From Psychrobacter sp. (GTDB lineage Bacteria > Pseudomonadota > Gammaproteobacteria > Pseudomonadales > Moraxellaceae), in NCBI GenBank assembly GCA_018260445.1, contig JAGLBE010000017.1, positions 1 to 62,196 of the forward strand: a stretch of DNA of 62,196 nt. Reading direction: 5' to 3'. The stretch's first letter is position 1, and every line of letters starts with the position of its first letter. Made by a program: the position numbers and the translations under genes. The notes below the pieces were generated by a model. It did no database searches. It was not told the origin of the DNA and saw nothing but the letters and a program-made list of their open reading frames with translations. Shown piece after piece: positions 1 through 9,025 of this stretch.

Positions 1-1042
1 CGCTCGCCAAAGGGGTTTGCGCCCCCGAGTCCACATTGATGGCCGTGCGTGAAAACCCACCCGCCACCGGAAAGCTTTGGCTAATGCCGCCCACTACATT
101 GGCCAAACCAAGCCCTTTTAAATCGGCATTGGCGTCAAAGTGCTCCCCACGCAGTCGAGCATAGGTAATGGCAACCGAGCTACTAGACACAAAGGCAATG
201 AGGGCAATAAGGCCAGCATTTGGTAATAACGAGAAAACCTGACCCACCGAAGAGGGTGAAGGCAGGGCGATATTTGGCAACCCACTGGGGATAACCCCAA
301 TCACCCGAATACCATGCGTCGACCAGTGTCCAACATAGCTGGCAGTGATGGCGATAATCACCACCGCCAGCGGCAATAAACGAGTCGCCCAAGTTGCCCA
401 CCCTGCATACTTGCCGCGCAGCCACGATTGCCAAACCCAATGACTGGCAAAACGATTTAATAAAAATAGTGTCAAAGCTACCATGCCCAACGCAAAAGTA
501 GGGGGGTGTAGATGCGACCATTGATGCGATAGCGATATTAAAAAGTCAGGCAGCGTATTGGCAGATAGGGAAGCCCCAGTAAGGTATTTAACCTGACTTA
601 GCAATATTAAAACGGCAGCACCGCTGATAAAGCCTGCGGACACACCGCGGCTGATAAACTGCATAACCCAGCCAAGCTTAAAATGACCGGCCAACCACAA
701 CATAGCGCCAACTATCAGCGCAAGCAAGCTGGCTAATAGAACATAATTGGCGCTATCAGGGGCCGCCAATCCGTGCAAGGTGCTGGCAGTCATAATGGCG
801 GTAATGGCCACCGCCCCAATCGCTTGCACGTTGCTTGAGCCTACCCAAGCATAGGCCAAAACCGGCATAATAGAGGCATATAGGCCATACACAGGGGGCA
901 ATCCGGCCAAGACGGCATAGCCCAAGCTCTGCGGAATCACCAAGACACCCACCACCAAACCGGCCACAACATCGGCGGGCAAATTGGCGCTGGAATAGTG
1001 GGTCAGCCAAGTGGGTGGTCGGGGCAATAAACGACGCGACAT
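1..1042 (-). CDS. SulP-family inorganic anion permease, N-terminal part
   Basis: The gene enters from the left edge and lacks its C-terminus. The 347 visible codons start at ATG 1042 (MSRRLLPRPPTWLTHYSS). They contain the SulP opening VAGLVVGVLVIPQSLGYAVL, then GLPPVYGLYAS, a run of hydrophobic helices, and SFPVAGGFSRTAINVDSGAQ near the cut end, all typical of SulP transporters. Family members move sulfate, bicarbonate or dicarboxylates across the inner membrane; the substrate cannot be told here. A C-terminal STAS domain is expected beyond the window. Identification is firm from motifs; the specific substrate is unknown. Confidence 0.9.
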   Translation of the reverse strand, partial: MSRRLLPRPPTWLTHYSSANLPADVVAGLVVGVLVIPQSLGYAVLAGLPPVYGLYASIMPVLAYAWVGSSNVQAIGAVAITAIMTASTLHGLAAPDSANYVLLASLLALIVGAMLWLAGHFKLGWVMQFISRGVSAGFISGAAVLILLSQVKYLTGASLSANTLPDFLISLSHQWSHLHPPTFALGMVALTLFLLNRFASHWVWQSWLRGKYAGWATWATRLLPLAVVIIAITASYVGHWSTHGIRVIGVIPSGLPNIALPSPSSVGQVFSLLPNAGLIALIAFVSSSSVAITYARLRGEHFDANADLKGLGLANVVGGISQSFPVAGGFSRTAINVDSGAQTPLAS

Positions 1043-1102
1043 AGATGGCCAGCCTAAAAATAGAGTCTCATGACAACATCAGGATAAAAGCATTTCATTT
1101 TT

Positions 1103-1166
1103 GGTAGGGTGCGCCCAGCGCACCAATCACCATTGTGAATACAAAGGTGCGCGGGGTGCACCCTAC
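1103..1166. repeat. REP-like palindrome GTAGGGTGCGC...GCGCACC
   Basis: Two arms face each other across about 25 bases: GGTAGGGTGCGCCCAGCGCA and a right arm reading GGTGCGCGGGGTGCACCCTA. Each arm is itself partly palindromic. The same core recurs at 12143-12163 and 61645-61665. It lies upstream of the SulP gene and of the thioredoxin gene, and belongs to the class of small GC-rich intergenic palindromes. Confidence 0.75.
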
Positions 1167-1439
1167 GAAGATTACTAATCGTAGCGGGTGGTTAGCGACG
1201 CATCACCCACCAATTTTAAATTGCCTATTATCATTTGATATCATTTGAGTTTGGCTATTTTATATAGAATAAATTGAAAACTTATGTAGACGTTACTTTT
1301 GTGGTGCTTGCATAAATAAATAATAAAAAATGAAAGAATGACAACCAGACCTTAAGCCTGCGCCTATTTTAACAGTATAATGGCGTATTGAGGTCAATAA
1401 GCTGTATGGCCGATAACGAAAATCTAACAAGGAGTTACT
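1167..1439. other. AT-rich intergenic region before thioredoxin gene
   Basis: Together with the palindrome at 1103-1166 this fills the 397-base gap between the divergent SulP and thioredoxin genes. It is AT-rich and probably holds both promoters. I see no convincing ORF or RNA gene in it. Confidence 0.5.
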
Positions 1440-1880
1440 ATGTCACAATCTATGCTACATTTGGTTTGTCCACACGCCGGTTGCCATGCAACCAATCGTA
1501 TTCCAGAGAATCGCCTGACCCAATCGCCAAAATGTGGTCGATGTCAGCAAGCGTTGCTAACCGCCAAGCCCATGGTGCTTAACGATTTAACCACCGCTAA
1601 AGTGATTCAAAAGAATGATGTCTTAACCATCGTCGATTTTTGGGCAATTTGGTGTCAGCCGTGTTTGATGATGGCACCCGAGTTTGAGCAAGCTGCGGCG
1701 CAACTGCCCACGGTGGTGTTTGCCAAGCTACAAACCGACCAGATGCAAGAAGCCGCTGCGCCCTATAATATCCGCAGTTTGCCGACGATGGTGGCGTTTA
1801 GAGGCGGCAATGAGATTGCCCGTCAATCTGGCGCATTGCCGAGCAGTCAGATTGTGCGGTGGGTGCGGTCTTTGGGGTAA
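1440..1880 (+). CDS. trxC: Thioredoxin-2-like protein (TrxC type)
   Basis: A 146-residue two-part protein: an N-terminal zinc-ribbon-like segment with C10, C15, C32 and C35, then a thioredoxin fold. The active site is WCQPC at 71-75 where most thioredoxins have WCGPC. The cis-proline is in SLPT, P115. The cysteine knuckle before the fold is the mark of TrxC (thioredoxin 2), a cytoplasmic disulfide reductase induced in oxidative stress in other bacteria. Start ATG 1440 follows a strong AAGGAG. The Gly-to-Gln change between the cysteines may alter redox potential; that is inference. Confidence 0.87.
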   Translation: MSQSMLHLVCPHAGCHATNRIPENRLTQSPKCGRCQQALLTAKPMVLNDLTTAKVIQKNDVLTIVDFWAIWCQPCLMMAPEFEQAAAQLPTVVFAKLQTDQMQEAAAPYNIRSLPTMVAFRGGNEIARQSGALPSSQIVRWVRSLG

Positions 1881-1961
1881 AGGGCGTAGAGAGAGTAGCA
1901 GGGTAGAGCTTGAGCTTTACTCATTAGTTAAGGGGATGAATTCAGCGTATGGGTTAAAATA

Positions 1962-1984
1962 GTTTCGTCGTCTAACGACGTGAA
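1962..1984 (+). other. Small hairpin downstream of thioredoxin gene
   Basis: The sequence TTTCGTCGTCTAACGACGTG folds into a short stem (CGTCGT/ACGACG) with flanking TTTC/GAAA. There is no long T-run after it, so it is at best a weak terminator for the thioredoxin transcript. Confidence 0.3.
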
Positions 1985-2116
1985 AAGTAGCGTTGGGCGC
2001 TGTAATAATGGGTTGAGGGGTATGAGCAACTTGGGGCAATATGGTCGCTAGTGGCTTGAGTACTTAAATATAAGTGATACGTCACTCTCAACGTAGTACG
2101 CCAAACTTAAATTCTA

Positions 2117-2340
2117 AGGTGCGGTTTAGCCCCGATTGTAGCGGCTATACTTGGCACAGCACAGGATTGCAGGCACTTGGCAAGATGTCAGAAAACCACA
2201 GATTTTCTCTTGCGTCGGGGCAAGTGTTCCCCAAACACTTGCTTTATCCCTCCTCATATCGAGGCAACAGGAACGATACTCGACAGTAGTGCCTGCTCCT
2301 GTGCCAGCCAAGACAATAGCGGAAAGCGGGATTGGCTACC
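2117..2340 (+). repeat. Dispersed intergenic repeat, long form (copy A)
   Basis: This block is repeated in inverted orientation at 61420-61579. Both copies begin GTGCGGTTTAGCCCCGATTG, share GCAGGCACTTGGCAAGA and CGAGGCAACAGGAACGA, and end near AAAGCGGGAT. This copy carries about 64 extra bases in the middle with two hairpins (AGAAAAC/ATTTTCT and CAAGTGTT/AACACTTG). Peptides that can be read through it are products of the repeat, not genes. It fills most of the gap 1881-2416, where I see no gene. Confidence 0.85.
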
Positions 2341-2416
2341 TAAACAAAGCCACTAATAAGTTGAGAACGAGGTAGGTGATGCATATAGATAATGGTTTGC
2401 ATAAGTCAATAATAGG

Positions 2417-3949
2417 TTAAGCAAAGCACACTTGCCCCAATACCACCGCCTTACTTGCGCCTGTCGCCGCCGGCAAGTTGCCAGTATTACCTATCATCGT
2501 TTGCTGCGCCAACCATGCAAATGCCATGGCTTCAACCCAAGTCGGGGCAATACCAAAATCGGCACTGGTGGATAGGTGCCAGTCTGCCAATTCTTGGGCG
2601 AGCAAGGCCAGCATAAAGTCATTATAAGCGCCACCGCCACAGACAATAACCGCGCCGCCCTCTGGCTGTAAGGCATGTAGGCTCAAGCGTTGTGCCTCGG
2701 CCTGTATCGCATTACTTAAGGTCTTTACCGTAAATAAGGTTAAAGTCGCTTGTACATCTTCTGCACTAATTTTGGCAGCGATATTGGTTTCGACTGTCAC
2801 TATTTGCTGTTGTAGCCACTGCAAATTAAAATCTTCACGCCCAGTGCTTTTCGGGGCGGCCTTAACGAAATAAGGGTGGGTTAACAACTGTTTAAGCAAG
2901 GCATGATTCCCTTGTCCCATTTGCGCCCACTGCCCTGATTTATCATAAAGCGGCTGATAATCAGGATACTTATCCAGCAAATTAGAATGTTTCACGTGAA
3001 ACTGATACCAACTATCGAGCAAAATATTGGCAGGGCCGGTATCAAAGCCAATAATCTTATCGGGTTGATTGGCCGGCAACACGGTGATATTGGCAATGCC
3101 GCCAAGGTTAACCACAATCAGCGTTGCGCTTGCCTTAGTCTCATGGCTTTGCTGCAAAGGCTTACCAAAATGTGCCAAATGAAAAGCAGGGACTAAGGGT
3201 GCACCTTGACCACCCACTGCCATATCGCGGCGTCTAAAATCGCTCACCACGCTAATGCCGGTACGCTCGGCAATAATATTGGGGTCAACCAGTTGCAAGC
3301 TAAAGCCCAAATGCGGGCGATGGCGCACCGTTTGCCCATGGCAGCCAATGGCGATGATAGATTCTGCGTTAATGTCTGACTTGGCTAGCAACTCATTGAC
3401 TACTTGACTGGCAAACTTGCCATATTCTCGGCTTGCCCAGCCAAACCAGTCTAGTTCGCTTTGTGGGACGCTAGCGGCTGTATTGGCAGTATCGGCAACA
3501 TCAAGCCCTAGTTGCAGGGTTAACTTGTGCAACTGTGCGGTGGCATTGGGCTGGCAAAGTGCCAGTAACACCTCACGCAGCAGGTCTGGAAATTCTGCTG
3601 TATGCGTGGCAATAATCTTGTTTTTCGCTATTGGCGTATCGTCTACAGCATCACTACCGGTGTTTGGAGTCGGCTCCGGCTCTGTAGTAAAGATAACGCT
3701 ATCTAAACTGTTAGTAACTAGGCTATCACTATCCTTCACCAAGCTATCAGTCAATAAACCAGCACTCATTAAACCATCAGTCACCACGCTATCATTACCC
3801 AAACAAGCAGCAGTCACTCTCTCATCAAACTGGCAAATTACTGCATCTAGTCCATCGAGGCTGGTGCCTGACATCATACCGACATAATAGCCCTGCTCGA
3901 AACTATCGAACAGGGTATCGTTAAAGGCTTGCTTAAAATCATTATCCAT
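2417..3949 (-). CDS. anmK: Anhydro-N-acetylmuramic acid kinase with an unusual insertion
   Basis: AnmK phosphorylates and opens 1,6-anhydro-MurNAc during cell-wall recycling in the cytoplasm. Diagnostic motifs are GMMSGTSLDGLD (24-35), GCHGQTVRH (202-210), RRRDMAVGGQGAPL with catalytic Asp near 242, NLGGIANIT and GFDTGPAN. The protein is 510 residues, against roughly 370 for usual AnmK. The excess is mainly a Ser/Asp/Thr-rich segment at about 45-108 that looks repeat-derived (LLTDSLVKDSDSLVTNSLDS), plus a smaller one near 141-166. It starts 5 bases after the upstream pRiA4b-like gene, so the two are probably co-transcribed. Identification is very firm; whether the insertion matters is unknown. 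Confidence 0.95.
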   Translation of the reverse strand: MDNDFKQAFNDTLFDSFEQGYYVGMMSGTSLDGLDAVICQFDERVTAACLGNDSVVTDGLMSAGLLTDSLVKDSDSLVTNSLDSVIFTTEPEPTPNTGSDAVDDTPIAKNKIIATHTAEFPDLLREVLLALCQPNATAQLHKLTLQLGLDVADTANTAASVPQSELDWFGWASREYGKFASQVVNELLAKSDINAESIIAIGCHGQTVRHRPHLGFSLQLVDPNIIAERTGISVVSDFRRRDMAVGGQGAPLVPAFHLAHFGKPLQQSHETKASATLIVVNLGGIANITVLPANQPDKIIGFDTGPANILLDSWYQFHVKHSNLLDKYPDYQPLYDKSGQWAQMGQGNHALLKQLLTHPYFVKAAPKSTGREDFNLQWLQQQIVTVETNIAAKISAEDVQATLTLFTVKTLSNAIQAEAQRLSLHALQPEGGAVIVCGGGAYNDFMLALLAQELADWHLSTSADFGIAPTWVEAMAFAWLAQQTMIGNTGNLPAATGASKAVVLGQVCFA

Positions 3950-3954
3950 ATTAC

Positions 3955-4911
3955 CTACTTATCCTTTTGATTAGCAGCAGGTTTTTTGCTCGTAGACGTT
4001 TTAGTGGCGCTAGCCGCTACTGCCAGTTTTGCCTCGGTGTTCGCTAATCTATCTTGCAGTTTTTGAATCAAGGTGTCTAATAAGTCGCGCTCTTGGGCTA
4101 GGGTTAAGCCTGGCGTATCCGTCGATTCTAGGAAATCAAAAATAGGCAGGTTTTTTAGCATAGATTCTATCGGCTCGACATCCACAAAACCGGTTATTTT
4201 GACCATATCGACCACCTTATCCACCCCATACCTATCCACAACTTCTGTCATCGCTTTGAGGGTTTCTTTTTGTAAGGCTTGTACGATAAATAGCATGTCT
4301 GCTTCGTCAATACCCAGTTCACTAAGGCGCTGTGGGTCGAAGTCGACGGCTATAAAATCACCATCGTTCATATTTAAGTCGCCTATATTTAAGTCGCTTA
4401 TGTCAAGAACACGTTCGTCAAATAGGACATCGTCACCCTCGTCATCATAATCAGGATATTGTGCGGGTGATTTGCCTACTTTTTTAGTCACCTTCACATA
4501 GGGCTGTATGGTTGAATTATCGGTAGAGATTCTATCAAGACGAAGTCTGTGCCACCAATCATCGCCAAAATCAAACCAGTAATGTAACACCTCTTTTAAT
4601 TTTAATTTAGCACTTTTAATGGTGGTGGTGGCAGCATTTTTCGGTTTAATGTCGGGATAAACATCGCCCTCTGCAAACGAATAAGGGTTGGTAATACTCG
4701 GGGCCTTCATAATGTCACGCATGCTTTGGGTGTCTTTTTTAGTCAGAAAAAAGCTATATAAATGCGGGTCTTCACGGTCAAAGGCCTCAAAGATGGCATC
4801 GTGTAAGTCTGCAAAGGTGCTATTTTCACTGACGGCAATCACCCTATGCAGTTGGTTAACGGGCTGCTCGTGATAGCCAAATAATGAGATTTTAAAGTGA
4901 TAAACTTGCAT
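3955..4911 (-). CDS. pRiA4b Orf3-like domain protein
   Basis: The first 170 or so residues match the plasmid pRiA4b ORF-3-like family: QVYHFKISL at the start, then HDAIFEAFDREDPHLYSFF, and the hallmark LHYWFDFGDDWWHRL. The remaining part is unlike the usual family length and ends in a predicted coiled coil (TLIQKLQDRLANTEAKLAVA) and a Lys/Ala/Ser tail. The family has no established biochemical function. A good RBS (TAAGGAG) precedes ATG 4911. It is the first gene of a two-gene unit with anmK. Confidence 0.85.
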   Translation of the reverse strand: MQVYHFKISLFGYHEQPVNQLHRVIAVSENSTFADLHDAIFEAFDREDPHLYSFFLTKKDTQSMRDIMKAPSITNPYSFAEGDVYPDIKPKNAATTTIKSAKLKLKEVLHYWFDFGDDWWHRLRLDRISTDNSTIQPYVKVTKKVGKSPAQYPDYDDEGDDVLFDERVLDISDLNIGDLNMNDGDFIAVDFDPQRLSELGIDEADMLFIVQALQKETLKAMTEVVDRYGVDKVVDMVKITGFVDVEPIESMLKNLPIFDFLESTDTPGLTLAQERDLLDTLIQKLQDRLANTEAKLAVAASATKTSTSKKPAANQKDK

Positions 4912-4975
4912 GAATAGGGCTCCTTAAATTACATGAAGTGTCAACCAATGCTAATGACGTTAACCTCCCTAGTGA

Positions 4976-5260
4976 TTAACACAATTGCACAATGGGTTGA
5001 CCATACTCAACGCCATCGCCGTCTGCTACCAATAAGGCATCGACAACGCCGGCCACGTCACTGACAATGGGTAACAGTTTGCTCAGCACATTAATATAGC
5101 CCAACGTTTGCCCGACTACAATAGTAGCGCCCGCTTTTACAAAAATTATCTACGGCGCCATCTGGGCTAAATTGCAGATAGACGGTAGATGGTACCTTAT
5201 AGTGAATAGGCGGTATATTGCTAATTAAACCTACTGCCTGCCCACACCCAGCGCTACACG
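4976..5260 (-). pseudogene. Frameshifted biotin-carboxyl-carrier-like protein remnant
   Basis: Reading the minus strand gives IPPIHYKVPSTVYLQFSPDG, then after a one-base frame change ATIVVGQTLGYIN followed by DVAGVVDALLVADGDGVEYG. This lines up with the C-terminal half of AccB (VGTFYRTPSPD...VNVGDTLCIVEAMK...GTVKAIL). The frame breaks at a five-base A run, 5141-5145; removing one base restores a continuous product. The biotin-accepting Lys of EAMK aligns with Ser, with a Lys one residue later (NVLSKLL). It may be a true pseudogene, a sequencing slip, or a diverged non-biotinylated relative. The 5' end is uncertain. The rest of 4912-5468 shows no gene. Confidence 0.6.
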
Positions 5261-5468
5261 AACCCAACACTGCCCAAACCCATTAAACAGAACCCACTAA
5301 CAGTGACAATCCGTAGCGATTAAGCACTGTCATTGCCACAGCTTATCGTTAGCATAGCTTTTTGCGCTATTCTTCTTTAAACTTCTACTATCTAAAATCT
5401 AAGCGACTTGTTTTATAGACGCCGGTTTATCACCCATTTTTATCGCCCATATCCAATAAGAGACTATT

Positions 5469-6701
5469 ATGAGCCAGACAGCAGCGTTGCCCACCCAAAC
5501 CTTATCCCTAGAGGCGCAACTTGCCCTTATCCAACGTGGTACTCATGAAATATTGTCGCAAGAAGACTTAGTTGCTAAGCTCAAACTGGGGCGACCGCTT
5601 AAAATCAAAGCTGGGTTTGACCCAACCGCGCCTGATTTACATTTGGGACATACGGTGCTGATTAACAAACTCAAGCATTTTCAAGATTTGGGCCATGAGA
5701 TTTATTTTTTGATTGGCGATTATACCGCCAAAATTGGCGACCCGACCGGCAAAAATAGCACCCGCCCGCCATTGACTGACGAACAAATTCAAGACAACGC
5801 CAAAACCTACGCCGAGCAAGTGTTTAAAATTTTAGACAAAGACAAAACCACGGTGGTGTTTAACTCGCAGTGGTTTAACGAGATGACGGCGGCGGATATG
5901 ATTGCGCTGGCCAGTCAGCAAACGGTGTCGCGGATGCTCGAGCGCGATGATTTCTCCAAACGTTATGCGGCGCAAACGCCGATTTCCATTCACGAGTTTT
6001 TGTATCCGTTGGTTCAGGGCTATGACTCGGTGGCACTTGCGGCCGATGTCGAGCTGGGCGGCACCGACCAAACTTTCAACCTGCTAATGGGGCGCACCTT
6101 GCAAAGCCGTTATGGGCAGTCGCCGCAGGTGTGCATCACCGTGCCCATTTTAGAGGGTTTGGATGGGGTGAATAAAATGTCCAAATCGCTGGGTAATTAT
6201 GTGGCAATTTATGACAAACCGGGCACGATGTATCAAAAAATCTTATCGATGCCCGACACTTTGATTCGCCGTTATTATGAGTTTTTGAGCTTTAAACCGA
6301 TGGACGAGGTCGAAGCCTTGTTGCTCGAGATGGAAAACGGGCGCAATCCGCAAGAGATTAAGCGCATCTTGGCCGAAGAGCTCATCGAGCGTTTTCATGA
6401 CAAAGCGGCGGCGCAAACGGCGCATAAATCTGCCGGTAATGTGCTGGCAGATGGCGAATTGCCTGTTGATTTGCCTGAGGTGACGCTTAAATTAGAAGAC
6501 GGCCAAGCGGCGTTGTTTATTACCCAAATCTTAAACCAAGCCAAGCTCGCTAAAAACAATGCCGCCGCAAAAGACATGCTAAAGCGTCAGGCAGTCAAAG
6601 TGGATGGCGACGAGGTTGAGGTGGGGTTTAGTTTAAGCGCAGGGCAAACCGTGGTGATTCAAGCGGGTAAAAAGGCCTTTGCGAAAGTGACGGTGGTGTA
6701 A
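5469..6701 (+). CDS. tyrS: Tyrosine-tRNA ligase
   Basis: A 410-residue class I aminoacyl-tRNA synthetase that charges tRNA-Tyr. The nucleotide-binding HLGH motif is at 58-61 in [17 protein letters not shown] is at 236-240, and the tyrosine pocket region [19 protein letters not shown] is intact. The C-terminal 65 residues form an S4 RNA-binding domain ([20 protein letters not shown]). The [12 protein letters not shown] style is that of the TyrRS branch common in Moraxellaceae and pseudomonads. Start ATG 5469 follows AAGAGA. It stands alone on the plus strand, with the small GNAT gene 32 bases downstream. Confidence 0.97.
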   Translation: MSQTAALPTQTLSLEAQLALIQRGTHEILSQEDLVAKLKLGRPLKIKAGFDPTAPDLHLGHTVLINKLKHFQDLGHEIYFLIGDYTAKIGDPTGKNSTRPPLTDEQIQDNAKTYAEQVFKILDKDKTTVVFNSQWFNEMTAADMIALASQQTVSRMLERDDFSKRYAAQTPISIHEFLYPLVQGYDSVALAADVELGGTDQTFNLLMGRTLQSRYGQSPQVCITVPILEGLDGVNKMSKSLGNYVAIYDKPGTMYQKILSMPDTLIRRYYEFLSFKPMDEVEALLLEMENGRNPQEIKRILAEELIERFHDKAAAQTAHKSAGNVLADGELPVDLPEVTLKLEDGQAALFITQILNQAKLAKNNAAAKDMLKRQAVKVDGDEVEVGFSLSAGQTVVIQAGKKAFAKVTVV

Positions 6702-6733
6702 TAGCATCAAAATTATTTAATAGGTAGAAAACC

Positions 6734-7318
6734 ATGCCAAAACCAATCACCCTATCGCAAAACAACGTCACCCTCGAACCACTCACCCAAAAGCACGCCT
6801 GTGACCTAGCCGAAGCCTGTCAAGATGGCGAGCTTTGGCAGACCGTTTACACCTCGGTGCCCAGTCCTGAAAATATGGCGGACAACATTCATAAAGCGGA
6901 CGTGATGGCAGATAGAGTCGCTTTTGCAGTGATTGATGATACTACTGGCAGGGCGATTGGTACCACAAGTTTTTATAATATCATGCCGAAGGTTAAGCGC
7001 TTAGATATCGGGTATACGTGGTATGCCAAATCGTATTGGCGCACTCAGGTTAATACGACTTGTAAGTTACTATTATTAACGCATGCCTTCGAAACATCAG
7101 ACTACCTAACAGTTGGTTGGCGGACAGATATTATCAACACACAATCACAACGCGCTATCGAACGATTAGGCGCAAACAAAGATGGGGTGATTCGGGGCGA
7201 TAGACTAAGGCGCAACGGTGTCATTACTGACTCTGTTGTCTACAGTATGACCCAAGACGAATGGACAGATGCGAAAATTCATCTTCAACATAAGCTGACA
7301 CGTTATGAGCAAAGATAA
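6734..7318 (+). CDS. GNAT-family N-acetyltransferase (RimJ/RimL type)
   Basis: The 194-residue protein has the RimJ/RimL-type GNAT layout: [16 protein letters not shown] near the start, [20 protein letters not shown] for the central strands, [12 protein letters not shown] in place of the usual acetyl-CoA loop, and [19 protein letters not shown] at the end. Relatives acetylate protein N-termini, small amines or antibiotics; the substrate here is unknown. Its last 14 bases overlap the next gene, which suggests coupling. Confidence 0.85.
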   Translation: MPKPITLSQNNVTLEPLTQKHACDLAEACQDGELWQTVYTSVPSPENMADNIHKADVMADRVAFAVIDDTTGRAIGTTSFYNIMPKVKRLDIGYTWYAKSYWRTQVNTTCKLLLLTHAFETSDYLTVGWRTDIINTQSQRAIERLGANKDGVIRGDRLRRNGVITDSVVYSMTQDEWTDAKIHLQHKLTRYEQR

Positions 7319-7571
7319 AACAGACCGTAAGCAACTGGTTACACTAGGTATCTATCAACATTACAAAGGCAACCTATACCAAGTGCTACATACGGCGCAG
7401 CATTCGGAAACCCAAGAGGCATTGGTGGTGTATCGCTGTCTATATGGCGACTACGGGGTATGGGTGCGGCCGCTGGCGATGTTTAACGAGATGGTGACAA
7501 GACAAGGTGCGGAGGGTAATGGCACACAAGAAGTGCCTCGCTTTAAACTTATTAAAGCCTTAGCCGATTAG
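7305..7571 (+). CDS. DUF1653 domain protein
   Basis: A small 88-residue protein with the DUF1653 signature: [15 protein letters not shown], then [21 protein letters not shown] and the closing MFNEMV. Proteins of this family are short, cytoplasmic and uncharacterised. It begins inside the end of the GNAT gene (14-base overlap), so the two are probably translated from one message. Confidence 0.85.
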   Translation: MSKDKTDRKQLVTLGIYQHYKGNLYQVLHTAQHSETQEALVVYRCLYGDYGVWVRPLAMFNEMVTRQGAEGNGTQEVPRFKLIKALAD

Positions 7572-7648
7572 GCTTTTTACCTCACCATCAAAAAAACAGC
7601 AATATGACTACCGATATTTTTGCCCTTCACCACCTATAGGCCAAATCG

Positions 7649-8893
7649 CTACCCTTGCCACTGTTGTTCATCCCGTCTAAATAAAACAATCATCACGACA
7701 GGGGCAAGCACCGTCAGCCAGATGCCATAAGTAATCGACAAGCCCTGCTGCACCGCAAAAAAGCTAACAGCAATAATCAGCATGGCGACGCTTAACGCCA
7801 TAAGATTATGCCCCGATTTGTCACACATCAGGCGGCGCAGGCAGGTCAGGGTAATTAAAAAAATGAGTAGTTGCAGCAAAATCATGCCCATGGCATAAGT
7901 AGCCGAAACGCCAGCGGGCACATCGGTCAAAGGGTGGGTGCTACTGCCAGTGGCACTAGTCATTGCACTGGTACTGGTTTTATCAACCAAATCGGCAACT
8001 AGGTTCAGCGCACTGCCCAAACCGGCCAGCGAGGCAAATATAAAAAAATGACCATAACCAAATGAAACAAAATCGTGACGGCGGTGCTCGCTATCTAAAA
8101 TAGTGGCAAACGGGATATTAAAATACAGCCACCAAATAGCAAAAAGTAGCGCCACCAAAGCGGAGCCTGAGGCAATAATGGCGCTGGCGCTGTAGTTTGG
8201 GTTGGTTAACAGCTCGCCGATTGTGCCGCTAACCCCCAATATGCCCTCACCCAACACGATAATGGTTAATAGCCCATAACGTTCGGCAATGTGCCCGGGG
8301 TGCCAATTGTCAAACTGCTCGGAGCGCGCCCATATCGGCATTAATAGCTCGCCCAAAATAAATAAAAACAGCGCTGGCGTTTGCCACGATTGTGGCAAAA
8401 ATAGCCAGCTTATCCATAATAACTGCAAGCTTAACAAGCCCACAAAGCTGCGTCCGGCCACTTTTTTGTGACTAGGGACGTGTCGATACACCCGCCACCA
8501 CTGGCTACAAATGGCCAGACGCATGATGGTGTAGCCGGTGACCCCAATCCAGACGAGGCCATGCTCAAAAAACAGATGGATATTGGCGGCGATGAGCAAG
8601 GATCCAAACATTTGCAGCAGCACCGATAGGCGATAATACACATCGTCAGGGTCGTAGCCCGAGGCAAACCAAGTAAAACTTGTCCACGCATTCCATAAGA
8701 TAAAAAACGCCACGCCAAAGGTGACAAATCCCATGACATCATGCTCAACAAGGCGATAATGAAATCCCTTGGCAGCGGCCGAGACCGCAATCACGTACAC
8801 CAAATCAAACAATAGCTCAAGGGTGGTCGAGGTACGGTTGGGCTCGCTGGGGTCACGGGCAACAATATGGCTGCTAAAGGGCTGTTGACGCAT
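7649..8893 (-). CDS. Low temperature requirement protein A (LtrA) family membrane protein
   Basis: The N-terminus carries the LtrA signature RTSTTLELLFDLVYVIAVS, and the rest is a string of about ten hydrophobic helices with the conserved LGEGILGVSGTIGELL. LtrA was named from a Listeria mutant defective in growth at low temperature; its molecular role is not settled. I take ATG 8893 as the start because GGAG lies eight bases upstream. A TTG two codons earlier (8899) is too close to that site. It runs convergently to the DUF1653 gene. Confidence 0.88.
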   Translation of the reverse strand: MRQQPFSSHIVARDPSEPNRTSTTLELLFDLVYVIAVSAAAKGFHYRLVEHDVMGFVTFGVAFFILWNAWTSFTWFASGYDPDDVYYRLSVLLQMFGSLLIAANIHLFFEHGLVWIGVTGYTIMRLAICSQWWRVYRHVPSHKKVAGRSFVGLLSLQLLWISWLFLPQSWQTPALFLFILGELLMPIWARSEQFDNWHPGHIAERYGLLTIIVLGEGILGVSGTIGELLTNPNYSASAIIASGSALVALLFAIWWLYFNIPFATILDSEHRRHDFVSFGYGHFFIFASLAGLGSALNLVADLVDKTSTSAMTSATGSSTHPLTDVPAGVSATYAMGMILLQLLIFLITLTCLRRLMCDKSGHNLMALSVAMLIIAVSFFAVQQGLSITYGIWLTVLAPVVMIVLFRRDEQQWQG

Positions 8894-8911
8894 TGACAAG
8901 GCTCCGAATAC

Positions 8912-8943
8912 AAAAAAACGCCACTTTTTAAGCGACGTTTTTT
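8912..8943 (-). terminator. Terminator after the yceI-like gene
   Basis: A near-palindrome, AAAAAACGCCACTT against AAGCGACGTTTTTT, lies between the stop of the yceI-like gene and the ltrA-like gene. It has T-runs on both strands, so it can act as an intrinsic terminator. Two stem positions mismatch. Confidence 0.65.
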
Positions 8944-9025
8944 ACTAAATGAGTTGGCCAATAAGGCGCAGCTAACTAACTATTACATATAGCTAGAAAA
9001 GGTATAGATAGCTGATATGAGGCTA

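Noticed and set aside
2074-2375. Overlapping small ORFs on both strands
   Set aside because: They are readings of the dispersed repeat, which recurs at 61420-61579; no single frame is conserved between copies.
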